Shown piece by piece: positions 8,027 to 16,211 of a stretch of DNA of 64,000 bases. How positions within the stretch are numbered: the first letter of the stretch is position 1; every line of letters starts with the position of its first letter. The translations under genes were made by a program, and so were the position numbers. Source of the DNA: Paraburkholderia tropica (GTDB lineage: Bacteria; Pseudomonadota; Gammaproteobacteria; Burkholderiales; Burkholderiaceae); assembly GCF_900109265.1 (NCBI RefSeq), contig NZ_FNZM01000007.1, positions 124,001 to 188,000 of the forward strand, given 5' to 3'. The notes below the pieces were generated by a model. The model was not told where the DNA came from, ran no database searches, and saw nothing but the letters and a program-made list of their open reading frames with translations.

Positions 8027-9322
8027 ATGTACGGAGAGAACGTGGGGAACGGAAAGCGCACATTCAGGCTCACGGGCCGGGGGCAGGGTCGCGATGACTG
8101 GCTTTCGTGGCTTTCCGCTGTTACCGGGCGGCTGACACAGCGGGCATTGCCGGACCAGTCGGCGCCACCCATGTTGCGCGGCATGATCGACGTGATGCCG
8201 TCCGCCGCGCTGGCGGTCGACGAGCAGGGAACGATCGTCGTCGCCAACGCGCGAGCCGCGCTGCTGTTCGGTTATTCGGCGGCGGAATTGAGCGTGTTGC
8301 CGCTGGACATGCTGGTGCTGCCGTCGCAAGACACGGATATCGCCGAGCCTGTCGGCACGTCGTGGGTGATGCGCGGCGCGCCCGGCAGTACGACGCGCCC
8401 GGCGGTCGTGCGCAAAAGAGATGGCAGTCAGCGCGCCGCGCAGGTCACCAGTTCCGTTTCGTTTGCAATCGAGCGCAGGCCGTACGCGGTGCTGGTGATC
8501 GACGCGCTGTGCGGCGAGGGCGATGAAGGCGACGCGGGCGACGTCGCAAGCGCTCAGGAGCCCGGCGTGCGTCGCGCCGGTCAGGCGCTCATGCATCACG
8601 ATCAGGCGTCCGACGTCGGCGACATGGCGGCGGCGCTCGCGCACGAAGTCGATCAACCGCTCACCGCCATTCTGAGCAACGCGCAGGCGGCCAGGCGCTT
8701 TCTGGCGAGCACGCCGCCCAACATCGGAGAGATGCTCGAGTTGCTCGACGAGATTGTTTCCGATAGCACACGAGCGCACGCGATCATCCGCAAGATGCGG
8801 CAGTTCGGCAAGCGCGAGCAGAGCGAATTGAGCGCGATCGACATGGGTTGTCTCGTGCGCGATGTCATGCAACTGCTGCACCGCCGTGCGCGCGAACGCC
8901 ACGTTGCGCTGAGTTCGCATATCGAGAATGGCTTGCCGATGCTGCGTGGCGACGCCGTGCAGCTTCAGCAGGTGCTCGTCAATCTGATTCTCAACGCGTT
9001 CGACGCCATGCAGGGCATGGCGCCCGCCGAGCGCACGGTGTTCGTCAGTGTCGGCGCGGCGCCGGGCGGGCGTGGCGTTCGTATTGCGATACGCGACTGC
9101 GGCGACGGTGTCAGCGACGAGCAGATGGCCACGCTGTTCAAGCCCTTTTCGACCTCGAAACCGAACGGTCTGGGGCTGGGCCTGTCGATCAGCCGCATTA
9201 TCGTCATGGGGCACGGCGGCCACATGTGGGCCGAGCGCAATCGTGAACGCGGCATGACCTTTCAATTCGAGCTACCTGCGGAGGGCGCGACCACGAATAG
9301 CGGCGCGCACGAGCCTCTATGA
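8027..9322 (+). CDS. PAS-domain sensor histidine kinase
   Basis: A 431-residue soluble-looking kinase; the ATG at 8027 is preferred over 7979 because GGAGG lies five bases before it. Residues about 45-165 are a PAS domain (MIDVMPSAALAVDEQGTIVVANARAA). The phospho-acceptor is His206 in ALAHEVDQPLTAILSNAQAA, which resembles the FixL/DctB-like HE-NQPL motif but with Val-Asp. The ATPase domain follows (LVNLILNAFDAMQ N-box; FSTSKPNGLGLGLSISR G-box). No membrane segment is present. It overlaps the downstream FixJ-type regulator by ATGA, so they form a cognate pair. The PAS domain has no histidine at all, so FixL-type heme ligation is not expected. Confidence 0.9.
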   Translation: MYGENVGNGKRTFRLTGRGQGRDDWLSWLSAVTGRLTQRALPDQSAPPMLRGMIDVMPSAALAVDEQGTIVVANARAALLFGYSAAELSVLPLDMLVLPSQDTDIAEPVGTSWVMRGAPGSTTRPAVVRKRDGSQRAAQVTSSVSFAIERRPYAVLVIDALCGEGDEGDAGDVASAQEPGVRRAGQALMHHDQASDVGDMAAALAHEVDQPLTAILSNAQAARRFLASTPPNIGEMLELLDEIVSDSTRAHAIIRKMRQFGKREQSELSAIDMGCLVRDVMQLLHRRARERHVALSSHIENGLPMLRGDAVQLQQVLVNLILNAFDAMQGMAPAERTVFVSVGAAPGGRGVRIAIRDCGDGVSDEQMATLFKPFSTSKPNGLGLGLSISRIIVMGHGGHMWAERNRERGMTFQFELPAEGATTNSGAHEPL

Positions 9323-9987
9323 ACACACCCCAATCTCTCGTGTTCGTCGTCGACGACGACGAGCCGATCCGCAAGGCCTTCAGTCGTCTGCTCGGTTCGG
9401 CGGGCTACGTCGTGCAGACCTTCGGCTGCGCCGGCGATTTCCTTGCATGCGCCGATCTGACGAGCCAGCCCGCGTGCCTGTTGCTCGACCTCGGCTTGCC
9501 CGATCTGAGCGGCATCGCGCTGCAGCGCCGGCTGCCGTGCAGGGTGCCGACCATCTTCGTCTCGGGCCATGTCGGCGCGCGCGCCGCCATCGCCGCGATG
9601 AAGGCCGGCGCCACGGATTTTCTGCTGAAGCCCGTGGACGAGGCGCCGTTGCTCGAGGCGGTCGAGCGCGCGCTCGCGCTTGCGCGGCAATTGTTCGAAC
9701 AGCGCGCGCAGAACGCGGAAATCCAGCGCCGTGTCGCGCAGTTGACGCCGCGCGAGCGCGAAGTCATGGCGCTGGTGGTCGCGGGGCGGCCGAACAAACT
9801 CGTCGCCGATGAACTGGGTGCGGCGGAGAAGACCATCAAGATCCATCGCGCGCGCGTCATGGAAAAGATGCGGGCCGGCTCGCTCGCGGATCTGGTCCGG
9901 CTTGCCGAGCGCGCCGACCTCGACAGTCCGGCGGCGGAGCGTGGCGACGCACTCGCGGGCTCTGCGGAAGGGCGTCGGTTCGCCTGA
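9319..9987 (+). CDS. FixJ/NarL-type response regulator (first copy)
   Basis: A 222-residue two-domain regulator translated by ATGA overlap from the PAS kinase. The receiver domain has the acidic pocket VVDDDE, phospho-acceptor Asp57 (LLLDLGLPD), Ser82 and Lys104 (LLKPVD). Residues about 140-205 are a LuxR/FixJ helix-turn-helix (LTPREREVMALVVAGRPNK, then KTIKIHRARVMEKM). The DNA-binding helix region is almost identical to that of the regulator at 29536-30228, so both likely bind the same sites. The best local candidates are the GGAC-N4-GTCC palindromes, by analogy with the NarL-family regulator DosR of mycobacteria, whose box has a similar GGGAC/GTCCC core. Confidence 0.93.
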   Translation: MNTPQSLVFVVDDDEPIRKAFSRLLGSAGYVVQTFGCAGDFLACADLTSQPACLLLDLGLPDLSGIALQRRLPCRVPTIFVSGHVGARAAIAAMKAGATDFLLKPVDEAPLLEAVERALALARQLFEQRAQNAEIQRRVAQLTPREREVMALVVAGRPNKLVADELGAAEKTIKIHRARVMEKMRAGSLADLVRLAERADLDSPAAERGDALAGSAEGRRFA

Positions 9988-10104
9988 ACGCACGGATCGC
10001 GTACAGGTGGCGCACAAGCAGCGCATGGGCGCGCGATGCGGCCAGTCAACCACCGCGTTGCCCGCGAGCGGTGTCACGTCACGCGGCATTCGTGCATCGC
10101 GCAT

Positions 10105-10362
10105 TCAATCTTCGCGCTTCGGCGGCATGACCTGCACGACGATGGTCCGGTTGTTCCAGAGGATGTTGTGAATGCGCGGCTGAAGCTTGCGCAGGGCTTC
10201 GGCGCTGAGTTTGTTGAAAGTCAGGATCACGGCGGGACGCTCGCCGGTGCCGGGCACGCGCTGGATCTCGTCGAACGGCGGACAGCCGTATCGGCCGAGA
10301 AACGCGTTGATCTCGTCCGACGAAATGTCCGCGTCGACATTTCCAATCCATAGTTCGCTCAT
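10105..10362 (-). CDS. Small RRM-type RNA-binding protein
   Basis: An 85-residue protein formed by one RNA-recognition motif. The RNP2-like strand is LWIGNV at residues 4-9, helix 1 is SSDEINAFLGRYG, and the RNP1-like strand is RPAVILTF, followed by a second helix (SAEALRKLQPRIHN). It is probably cytoplasmic and binds RNA. The gene starts 33 bp after the end of ppk2 on the same strand with a GGAGA ribosome-binding site, so it is likely co-transcribed with it. Confidence 0.75.
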   Translation of the reverse strand: MSELWIGNVDADISSDEINAFLGRYGCPPFDEIQRVPGTGERPAVILTFNKLSAEALRKLQPRIHNILWNNRTIVVQVMPPKRED

Positions 10363-10395
10363 CTTCGGTCTCCGGATTCGCCGCGCGCGGCGCGT

Positions 10396-11289
10396 CTAGA
10401 ACGCGTCCGGCACGCGCTTGCAGGGGTGTTCGGGATCGACGTAGCCCGACGCCTTCTGCCTGCGCGGCAACACCACCTTCTCTCGCGGCACCTTGCGATA
10501 GGGAATCGTGGCGAGCAGATGCGTGATGATGTTGAGCCGCGCCCGCCGCTTGTCGTCGGAGCGAGCCACATACCAGGGCGAAAAGTCGAGATCGGTCTTC
10601 GCGAACATCTCGTCGCGCGCCCGCGAATAGTCGTACCAGCGGCTATACGAATCGAGGTCCATCTGCGACAGCTTCCAGGTCTTGCGCGCGTCGTGAATGC
10701 GGCCTTCGAGGCGGCGCGTCTGTTCGTCGGAACTGACTTCGAGCCAGTACTTGATGAGTATGATGCCCGACGCAATGATGGCTTTCTCGACCAGCGGCAC
10801 CGCTGCGAGGAATTCTTCGGCCTGCTTTTGCGAGCAGAAGCCCATGACGCGCTCGACACCCGCGCGGTTGTACCAGCTTCGATCGAAGATCACGACCTCG
10901 CCCGCCGCGGGCAGGTGAGGGAGATAGCGTTGCACATACATCTGGCTCTTTTCGCGCTCGGTGGGCGCGGGCAGCGCCACGATGCGGAACACGCGCGGAC
11001 TCACGCGCTCGGTGATCGCCTTGATGGTGCCGCCTTTGCCCGCGCCATCGCGACCTTCGAAAACGATGCAGACTTTCGCGCCGCTCGCCACGACCCATTG
11101 CTGCAAGTGCGCCAATTCGACATGGAGCGGGAACAGCTCCTTCAAATAGGCCTTGTTGCTCATCTTTTCCGTTGCGCTCGCGTCCGGCTTTGCCGCGGAT
11201 GTTGCCTCGCGCTTCGCTTCGGCCTGCCGTTGCGCTTTCGCTTCCGCCTTGGCAGTGCGCCGTTTTGCATGTCTCGACGATCCAGACAT
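10396..11289 (-). CDS. ppk2: Polyphosphate kinase 2
   Basis: A 297-residue class I PPK2. After a basic, Ala/Lys-rich N-terminal tail (about 45 residues) come the family motifs: Walker A EGRDGAGKGGTIKAI, the lid-associated REKSQMYVQRYLPHLP, Walker B FDRSWYNRAGVERVMGFC, and YSRWYDYSRARDEMF. PPK2 moves phosphate between polyphosphate and nucleotides, mostly making GTP or ATP from nucleoside diphosphate at the expense of polyphosphate. A GGGAG ribosome-binding site supports the start. A near-perfect 22-bp GGAC-N4-GTCC palindrome lies 112 bp upstream, tying this energy-reserve gene to the proposed low-oxygen regulon. Confidence 0.92.
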   Translation of the reverse strand: MSGSSRHAKRRTAKAEAKAQRQAEAKREATSAAKPDASATEKMSNKAYLKELFPLHVELAHLQQWVVASGAKVCIVFEGRDGAGKGGTIKAITERVSPRVFRIVALPAPTEREKSQMYVQRYLPHLPAAGEVVIFDRSWYNRAGVERVMGFCSQKQAEEFLAAVPLVEKAIIASGIILIKYWLEVSSDEQTRRLEGRIHDARKTWKLSQMDLDSYSRWYDYSRARDEMFAKTDLDFSPWYVARSDDKRRARLNIITHLLATIPYRKVPREKVVLPRRQKASGYVDPEHPCKRVPDAF

Positions 11290-11390
11290 CGTGCGCTCCC
11301 AGAAAACCCTTCCTGTTCGACGGCGAGGCGTCGCGGCGACGGCTCGCGACGGTCATGGCTGAGAGCATGAACCGTGGTTCCGGGGCGGCA

Positions 11391-11412
11391 CCATAGGACC
11401 TTGGTCCTATGG
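11391..11412. promoter_or_regulatory. GGAC-N4-GTCC palindromic operator-like site, copy 2
   Basis: The best copy: both 10-base arms (CCATAGGACC and its complement) match perfectly and only the two central bases break the symmetry. The centre is 112 bp upstream of the ppk2 start. It lies in the 378-bp gene-free stretch 11290-11667 together with copy 3; no gene is visible there. Confidence 0.75.
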
Positions 11413-11464
11413 CCTGCCGCCGCGCGCTCGCGCGATGCCGTGCTGCCCGTTGCACGCTTGCGCG

Positions 11465-11486
11465 GGCTAGGACCAAAGTCCGATTG
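11465..11486. promoter_or_regulatory. GGAC-N4-GTCC palindromic operator-like site, copy 3
   Basis: Core GGAC-CAAA-GTCC with a right arm of ATTG. It lies 74 bp from copy 2 (centre to centre) and 192 bp before the efflux adaptor gene at 11668, so it could serve either ppk2 or the efflux operon. Confidence 0.6.
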
Positions 11487-11667
11487 TTCGCGCCAGGGCG
11501 CGTCGCCATACTGAATCTGGTCGAATCGGCGACGCGTCCACGGCTTCGTTGGGCAGTGCCATTTTCCGGCGGCGGCCCATTGCCTGATCCGTCGTGCAGG
11601 CCATCACGGCGCGTCCTTTCCAATTCCAGCTCGAAAGCGGAACTTACGAGATCAACCTGAGGCAATC

Positions 11668-12924
11668 ATGGCGCACGCTTGCAGGCATCAGAAGCCGCCG
11701 CTGCCATGGCGAACGGCGCCAGGCGGGGACGTGGCGAAAGGCGTCGGGTCGATGGTTGTCGTCGGTGCCGCGCTCGCGTTCGTCGTAGCCGGCGCCGGTT
11801 GCAGCAAGAAGCCGGCGGTGGCGGCCGCCGCGCCCGTTGAAGTCACGGTGACAACGGTGGCGCCCCACGATACGCCGGTCGATTTCGAATTTACCGCGCA
11901 GACCCAGAGTTCGCGCGAAGTGCAGATACGCTCGCGCGTCGACGGCTTTCTCGACCGCCGCATGTATGTGGAAGGATCGCTGGTCAAGGTGGGGCAGACC
12001 CTGTTCCAGATGGATCCCAAGCCGTTCGAAGCCGCGTTGCGCACGGCGCAGGGGCAACTGGCGCAGCAGCAGGCGCGACTGGAAGTGGCGAAGGCGAATC
12101 TGGCGCGCGTGAGACCGCTGGCGCAGGAAAATGCGTTGAGCAAGAAGGATCTCGACGACGCGATCGGCAACGAAAAGCAGTCGCGCGCCGCGGTGATTGC
12201 CGCGCAGGGCGAGGTCGATACCGCCGAACTGAATCTCAGCTACACGACGATCAAGTCGCCGCTGAACGGGCTATCGAGCTTCGCGCGGCAGCAAGACGGC
12301 AGCTATGTGACGTCCACGCAAAACGGCTTGCTGACTTACGTCTATCAACTGGACCCCATGTGGGTCAACTTCAGCATTTCGGAGAACCAGCAACTGCGCT
12401 ACCGCGATCAGATCGCAGCGGGAACATTGCGCTTTCCGGCGAACCGTGCGTTTGCGGTGTCGCTGCAACTCGCGGACGGCTCGGTGTACAAGGGGCGCGG
12501 CGCGATCGATTTCGCCAATCCCGCGTTCAACACCGAAACGGGCTCCTTCCTCGTGCGCGCGGTCTTTGCCAATCCCGACGGCACGCTGCGCCCCGGCCAG
12601 TTCGTGCGCGCGCGGGTCTCGGGCGCGATTCGGCCCAACGCCATTCTCGTGCCGCAACGCGCGGTGCTTCAGGGCGCGAAGAGTCACTTCGTCTGGGTCG
12701 TGAATAAAGACGACAAGGCAAGCCAGCGCGTGGTCGAGGTCGGCGAATGGCACGGCAACGACTGGTTCGTGCTCGATGGCCTGAAAGACGGCGAGCGCGT
12801 CGTGGTCGACGGTGCAATCCGCGTGGTCGCGGACACGCCGCTGAAGATCGTGGCGAATCCCGCCGCGGCCACGGGGTCGGCGCCGGCTTCGGCTTCGGCT
12901 TCGGCGACCGCCTCGGCCAACTGA
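11668..12924 (+). CDS. RND efflux periplasmic adaptor (membrane fusion protein)
   Basis: A 418-residue adaptor of the AcrA/MexA group. An N-terminal hydrophobic segment ends at a lipobox-like AGAGCSKKPA (about residues 44-51). The biotinyl-lipoyl half-motifs are visible (RSRVDGFLDRRMYVEGSLVKVGQTLFQMD and later GLSSFARQQDGSYVT), separated by an alpha-hairpin rich in Gln/Ala/Arg. The beta-barrel (RPGQFVRARVSG) and membrane-proximal part follow; the tail is an Ala/Ser repeat. It is the first gene of a three-gene operon with the pump and the outer-membrane channel. Confidence 0.92.
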   Translation: MAHACRHQKPPLPWRTAPGGDVAKGVGSMVVVGAALAFVVAGAGCSKKPAVAAAAPVEVTVTTVAPHDTPVDFEFTAQTQSSREVQIRSRVDGFLDRRMYVEGSLVKVGQTLFQMDPKPFEAALRTAQGQLAQQQARLEVAKANLARVRPLAQENALSKKDLDDAIGNEKQSRAAVIAAQGEVDTAELNLSYTTIKSPLNGLSSFARQQDGSYVTSTQNGLLTYVYQLDPMWVNFSISENQQLRYRDQIAAGTLRFPANRAFAVSLQLADGSVYKGRGAIDFANPAFNTETGSFLVRAVFANPDGTLRPGQFVRARVSGAIRPNAILVPQRAVLQGAKSHFVWVVNKDDKASQRVVEVGEWHGNDWFVLDGLKDGERVVVDGAIRVVADTPLKIVANPAAATGSAPASASASATASAN

Positions 12925-12943
12925 AAACTGAAGGGCGTTGACG

Positions 12944-15900
12944 ATGAGCATCTCGCACTTCTGCATCGACCGGCCGATTTTCGCGTCGGTCATTTCGATC
13001 GTCATCACGCTCGGCGGCACGCTGACCATGCTGGCGCTGCCGGTCGCGCAATACCCGGACATCACGCCGCCGCAGATCACGATCACCGCGTCGTATCCCG
13101 GCGCGAGCGCGGACGTGGTCGCCAACAACGTCGCCGCACCGATCGAGCAGCAGGTGAACGGCGCGGACAACATGATCTACATGAACTCGTCGAGTTCGTC
13201 GACGGGGAATCTGACTGTCAACGCGTTCTTCGAGATCGGCACCAATCCGCAGCTCGCGCAGGTCGACGTGCAGAACCGCGTCAATCTCGCCTTGCCGCAG
13301 TTGCCGCAATCGGTGCAGGCGCAGGGCGTGCAGGTGCAGAAGAAGTCGTCGGCGTTCATGATGGTGATTGCGATCTATTCGCCCGACGAGCGCTACGACA
13401 GCACCTATATCGCGAATTACGCGAACATCTATGTGCTGGACGCGCTCAAGCGCATTCCCGGCGCGAACCAGTCGAGTATCTTCGGCACACCGGATTATGC
13501 GATGCGGGTCTGGCTCAAGCCTGACCGCATGGCGCAGCTCGGCATCACGGTGGCGGACGTGCAGCGGGCGGTGCAGAACCAGAACCAGCAGTTTGCGGTG
13601 GGACGTATCGGGCAGTCGCCGACGGGCTCGAAAGTCGAGCAGTCGTTCGCGGTGACCACGCCGGGCAGGCTGGCCCAGCCAGGCGATTTCGACAACATCA
13701 TCCTGCGCGCGAGCAGCGAAGGCGCGGCAATTGTGCGGCTGCAGGACGTGGGCCGCGCGGAACTCGGGCAGAAGGATTATTCGATCCGCAGCCGCTACCA
13801 GGGCAAGCCGGCCACCATTATCGCGGTCTACCAGCAGCCGGGCGCGAACGCGCTCGACGTGTCGAAGCAGGTGCGTGCCGCGCTCGCCGAACTCAAGCAG
13901 TCGTTCCCCGAAGGGCTCGACTACAAGATCGCGATGGACACGACCGAGTTCACGCGCGCTTCGATCTCGGACGTCGTGCACACGTTCTTCGAGGCGCTCG
14001 TGCTGGTCGTGATCGTCGTGTACGTGTTCCTGCAAAGTCTGCGCGCGACGCTGATTCCGATTCTGGCCGTGCCGGTGTCGATCGTCGGCACGGCGATGGG
14101 CATGGCGCTGCTCGGCTTCTCGATCAACATGCTGACGCTGTTCGGCATGGTGCTGGCGATCGGTATCGTGGTCGACGACGCGATTGTCGTGATCGAGAAC
14201 GTCGAGCGCAACATGACGGTGCACAAGCTCGGGCCGAAGGAAGCCGCCAAGCGCGCGATGGACGAAGTGGCCGGGCCGGTGATCGCGATCGTGCTCGTGC
14301 TCTGCGCGGTGTTCGTGCCGGTGGCGTTCGTGAGCGGCATTACCGGGCAGTTGTACAAGCAGTTCGCCATCACGATTGCGATCTCGGTGGTGATTTCGGG
14401 CATCGTGGCGCTGACCTTGTCCCCGGCGCTCGCGGCGATTCTGCTGAGTAGCTCGCACCATGAAAAGAAGGGTTTTTTCCGCTGGTTCGAGAACGCTTTC
14501 GGGCGCATGACGCGGGGCTATGTCGGGTTCGTGCATATCGCGATCCGGCGCTGGGTGCTCGCGCTGCTGCTGTTCGCGGGGATGATCGCGCTCGCGGTCG
14601 TGATGATGAAGACCATTCCCTCCGCTTTCTTGCCGCCCGAGGATCAGGGCTATCTGCTCGGTGCGGTGACCATGCCCGACGCCGCGAGCCTCGACCGCAC
14701 GGGCGCGGTTTCGGATCAGGTGGCCGGGTATTTCATGAAGCAGGACGCGGTGAGCGGCATTGCCACCGTCGATGGCTACAGCCTGCTCGACGTGCAGAAC
14801 AAGAACAACGCGAGCACGTTCTTTGTCGGGCTCAAGGGTTTCGACGAGCGCTATTCGTCGGGTCACGCGAGTACGCAGAATGCGCGCGCGGTGCTGGTCG
14901 ACGCGTACAAGGCGCTGTCGTCGATCAAGGAGGGGATTGTCATTCCGGTCAATCCGCCTTCGATTCCGGGCCTGGGCACCACGGGCGGCACCGAGGTGTG
15001 GATCCAGAGCAAGGGCGACGCGACCATCACGCAACTCGCGGAAGTGGTGCGCGAGTTCGTCGCGAAGGCGCGGCAGCGGCCCGAGCTTGCGCGCGTGACG
15101 ACCACCTTCAATCCGAATTCGCAGCAACTGCTCGTCGACGTGGACCGCGAGCGCGCCGAAACGCTCGGCGTGCCGGTGGAAGACGTCTATAGCGCGATGC
15201 AGACCATGTTCGGTTCGCTCTACGTTTCGCAGTTCAACCGATCGAGCCGTCTGTGGCAGGTGATCTTGCAGGCCGATCCGACGACGCGCCTGCGCCCGGA
15301 CGATCTCGACCGCATTTACGTGCGCAGCAAGACCGACACGATGGTGCCGCTGCGCGCCGTGGCGAATTACCGCTACGTGACCGGGCCGGACCTGCTCACG
15401 CGCTTCAACAATTTTCCGGCGGTGCTCGTCACGGCCAACGCGGCGCCGGGCTACAGCTCCGGGCAGGTGATCGGCGCGCTGGAAGAAATCGCGGCGGCGA
15501 TGCCCAACGGCTTCGGCGTGGCGTGGAGCGGCGAAGCCTACGAGGCGCGCAAGTCGGGCGGCACCTCGGGCTCGGTGTTCGTGTTCGGGCTCATCATGGT
15601 GTTCCTGATTCTCGCCGCGCAATACGAGAAGTGGTCGCTGCCGATCGGCGTGCTGATGGCCGTGCCGTTCGCGCTGTTCGGCGCCTTGCTCGCGATCCTG
15701 CTGCGCGGCCTTGAGAACGACATCTACTTTCAGATCGGGCTCACGATGCTGGTCGCGCTCGCGGCGAAGAACGCGATCCTGATCTTCGAGTTCGCGGTAA
15801 TGAACCGCGAGGGCGGCGCCTCGGTGCTCGACGCGACGATCGTCGCCTCCGAGGAGCGCTTGAGGCCGATCGTCATGACCTCGCTCGCGTTCATTCTCGG

Positions 15901-16210
15901 CTGCGTGCCGCTCGCGATCGCCACGGGGGCGTCGGCCAACAGCCGCCATTCGATCGGGACCGGCGTGATCGGCGGCATGCTGGGCGCGACCGTGATCGCC
16001 GTGTTCTTTATCCCGATGTTCTATTACCTGCTCGAAACGATGTCGTCGCGCCAAAGCAAGGGCACGGCGGCGCCGGGCTCAGGCGATGCGTCGGGCGGCG
16101 CTTCGGGCAATGCCTCGGGTAATTCCTCGGGCAACCCGGCGGGCAATGCCTCGGGCGGCGCGGCGGGCGCGCCGGAAGGCACGCCGTCCGCGCCGCGTGG
16201 AGACGATTGA
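12944..16210 (+). CDS. RND (HAE1) multidrug efflux pump, inner-membrane permease
   Basis: A 1088-residue AcrB-family pump. It starts with the signature FCIDRPIFASVISIVITLGG, contains PVAQYPDITPPQITITASYPGA, and has the proton-relay Asp pair in GIVVDDAIVVIENVERNM (about residues 404-421). Two homologous halves, each with a periplasmic porter domain, are evident. The ATG at 12944 is preferred over the TTG six bases earlier. The last 50 residues are an unusual low-complexity tail of GNASG/GGASG units. It starts 19 bases after the adaptor gene and ends one base before the channel gene. Substrates are unknown; drugs, dyes or solvents are usual for the family. Confidence 0.95.
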   Translation: MSISHFCIDRPIFASVISIVITLGGTLTMLALPVAQYPDITPPQITITASYPGASADVVANNVAAPIEQQVNGADNMIYMNSSSSSTGNLTVNAFFEIGTNPQLAQVDVQNRVNLALPQLPQSVQAQGVQVQKKSSAFMMVIAIYSPDERYDSTYIANYANIYVLDALKRIPGANQSSIFGTPDYAMRVWLKPDRMAQLGITVADVQRAVQNQNQQFAVGRIGQSPTGSKVEQSFAVTTPGRLAQPGDFDNIILRASSEGAAIVRLQDVGRAELGQKDYSIRSRYQGKPATIIAVYQQPGANALDVSKQVRAALAELKQSFPEGLDYKIAMDTTEFTRASISDVVHTFFEALVLVVIVVYVFLQSLRATLIPILAVPVSIVGTAMGMALLGFSINMLTLFGMVLAIGIVVDDAIVVIENVERNMTVHKLGPKEAAKRAMDEVAGPVIAIVLVLCAVFVPVAFVSGITGQLYKQFAITIAISVVISGIVALTLSPALAAILLSSSHHEKKGFFRWFENAFGRMTRGYVGFVHIAIRRWVLALLLFAGMIALAVVMMKTIPSAFLPPEDQGYLLGAVTMPDAASLDRTGAVSDQVAGYFMKQDAVSGIATVDGYSLLDVQNKNNASTFFVGLKGFDERYSSGHASTQNARAVLVDAYKALSSIKEGIVIPVNPPSIPGLGTTGGTEVWIQSKGDATITQLAEVVREFVAKARQRPELARVTTTFNPNSQQLLVDVDRERAETLGVPVEDVYSAMQTMFGSLYVSQFNRSSRLWQVILQADPTTRLRPDDLDRIYVRSKTDTMVPLRAVANYRYVTGPDLLTRFNNFPAVLVTANAAPGYSSGQVIGALEEIAAAMPNGFGVAWSGEAYEARKSGGTSGSVFVFGLIMVFLILAAQYEKWSLPIGVLMAVPFALFGALLAILLRGLENDIYFQIGLTMLVALAAKNAILIFEFAVMNREGGASVLDATIVASEERLRPIVMTSLAFILGCVPLAIATGASANSRHSIGTGVIGGMLGATVIAVFFIPMFYYLLETMSSRQSKGTAAPGSGDASGGASGNASGNSSGNPAGNASGGAAGAPEGTPSAPRGDD

Positions 16211-16211
16211 C

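Noticed and set aside
12527-16054. 1175-codon open frame opposite the efflux pump gene
   Set aside because: Shadow frame; composition is dominated by Arg, His and Asp and the AcrB-type gene is unambiguous.
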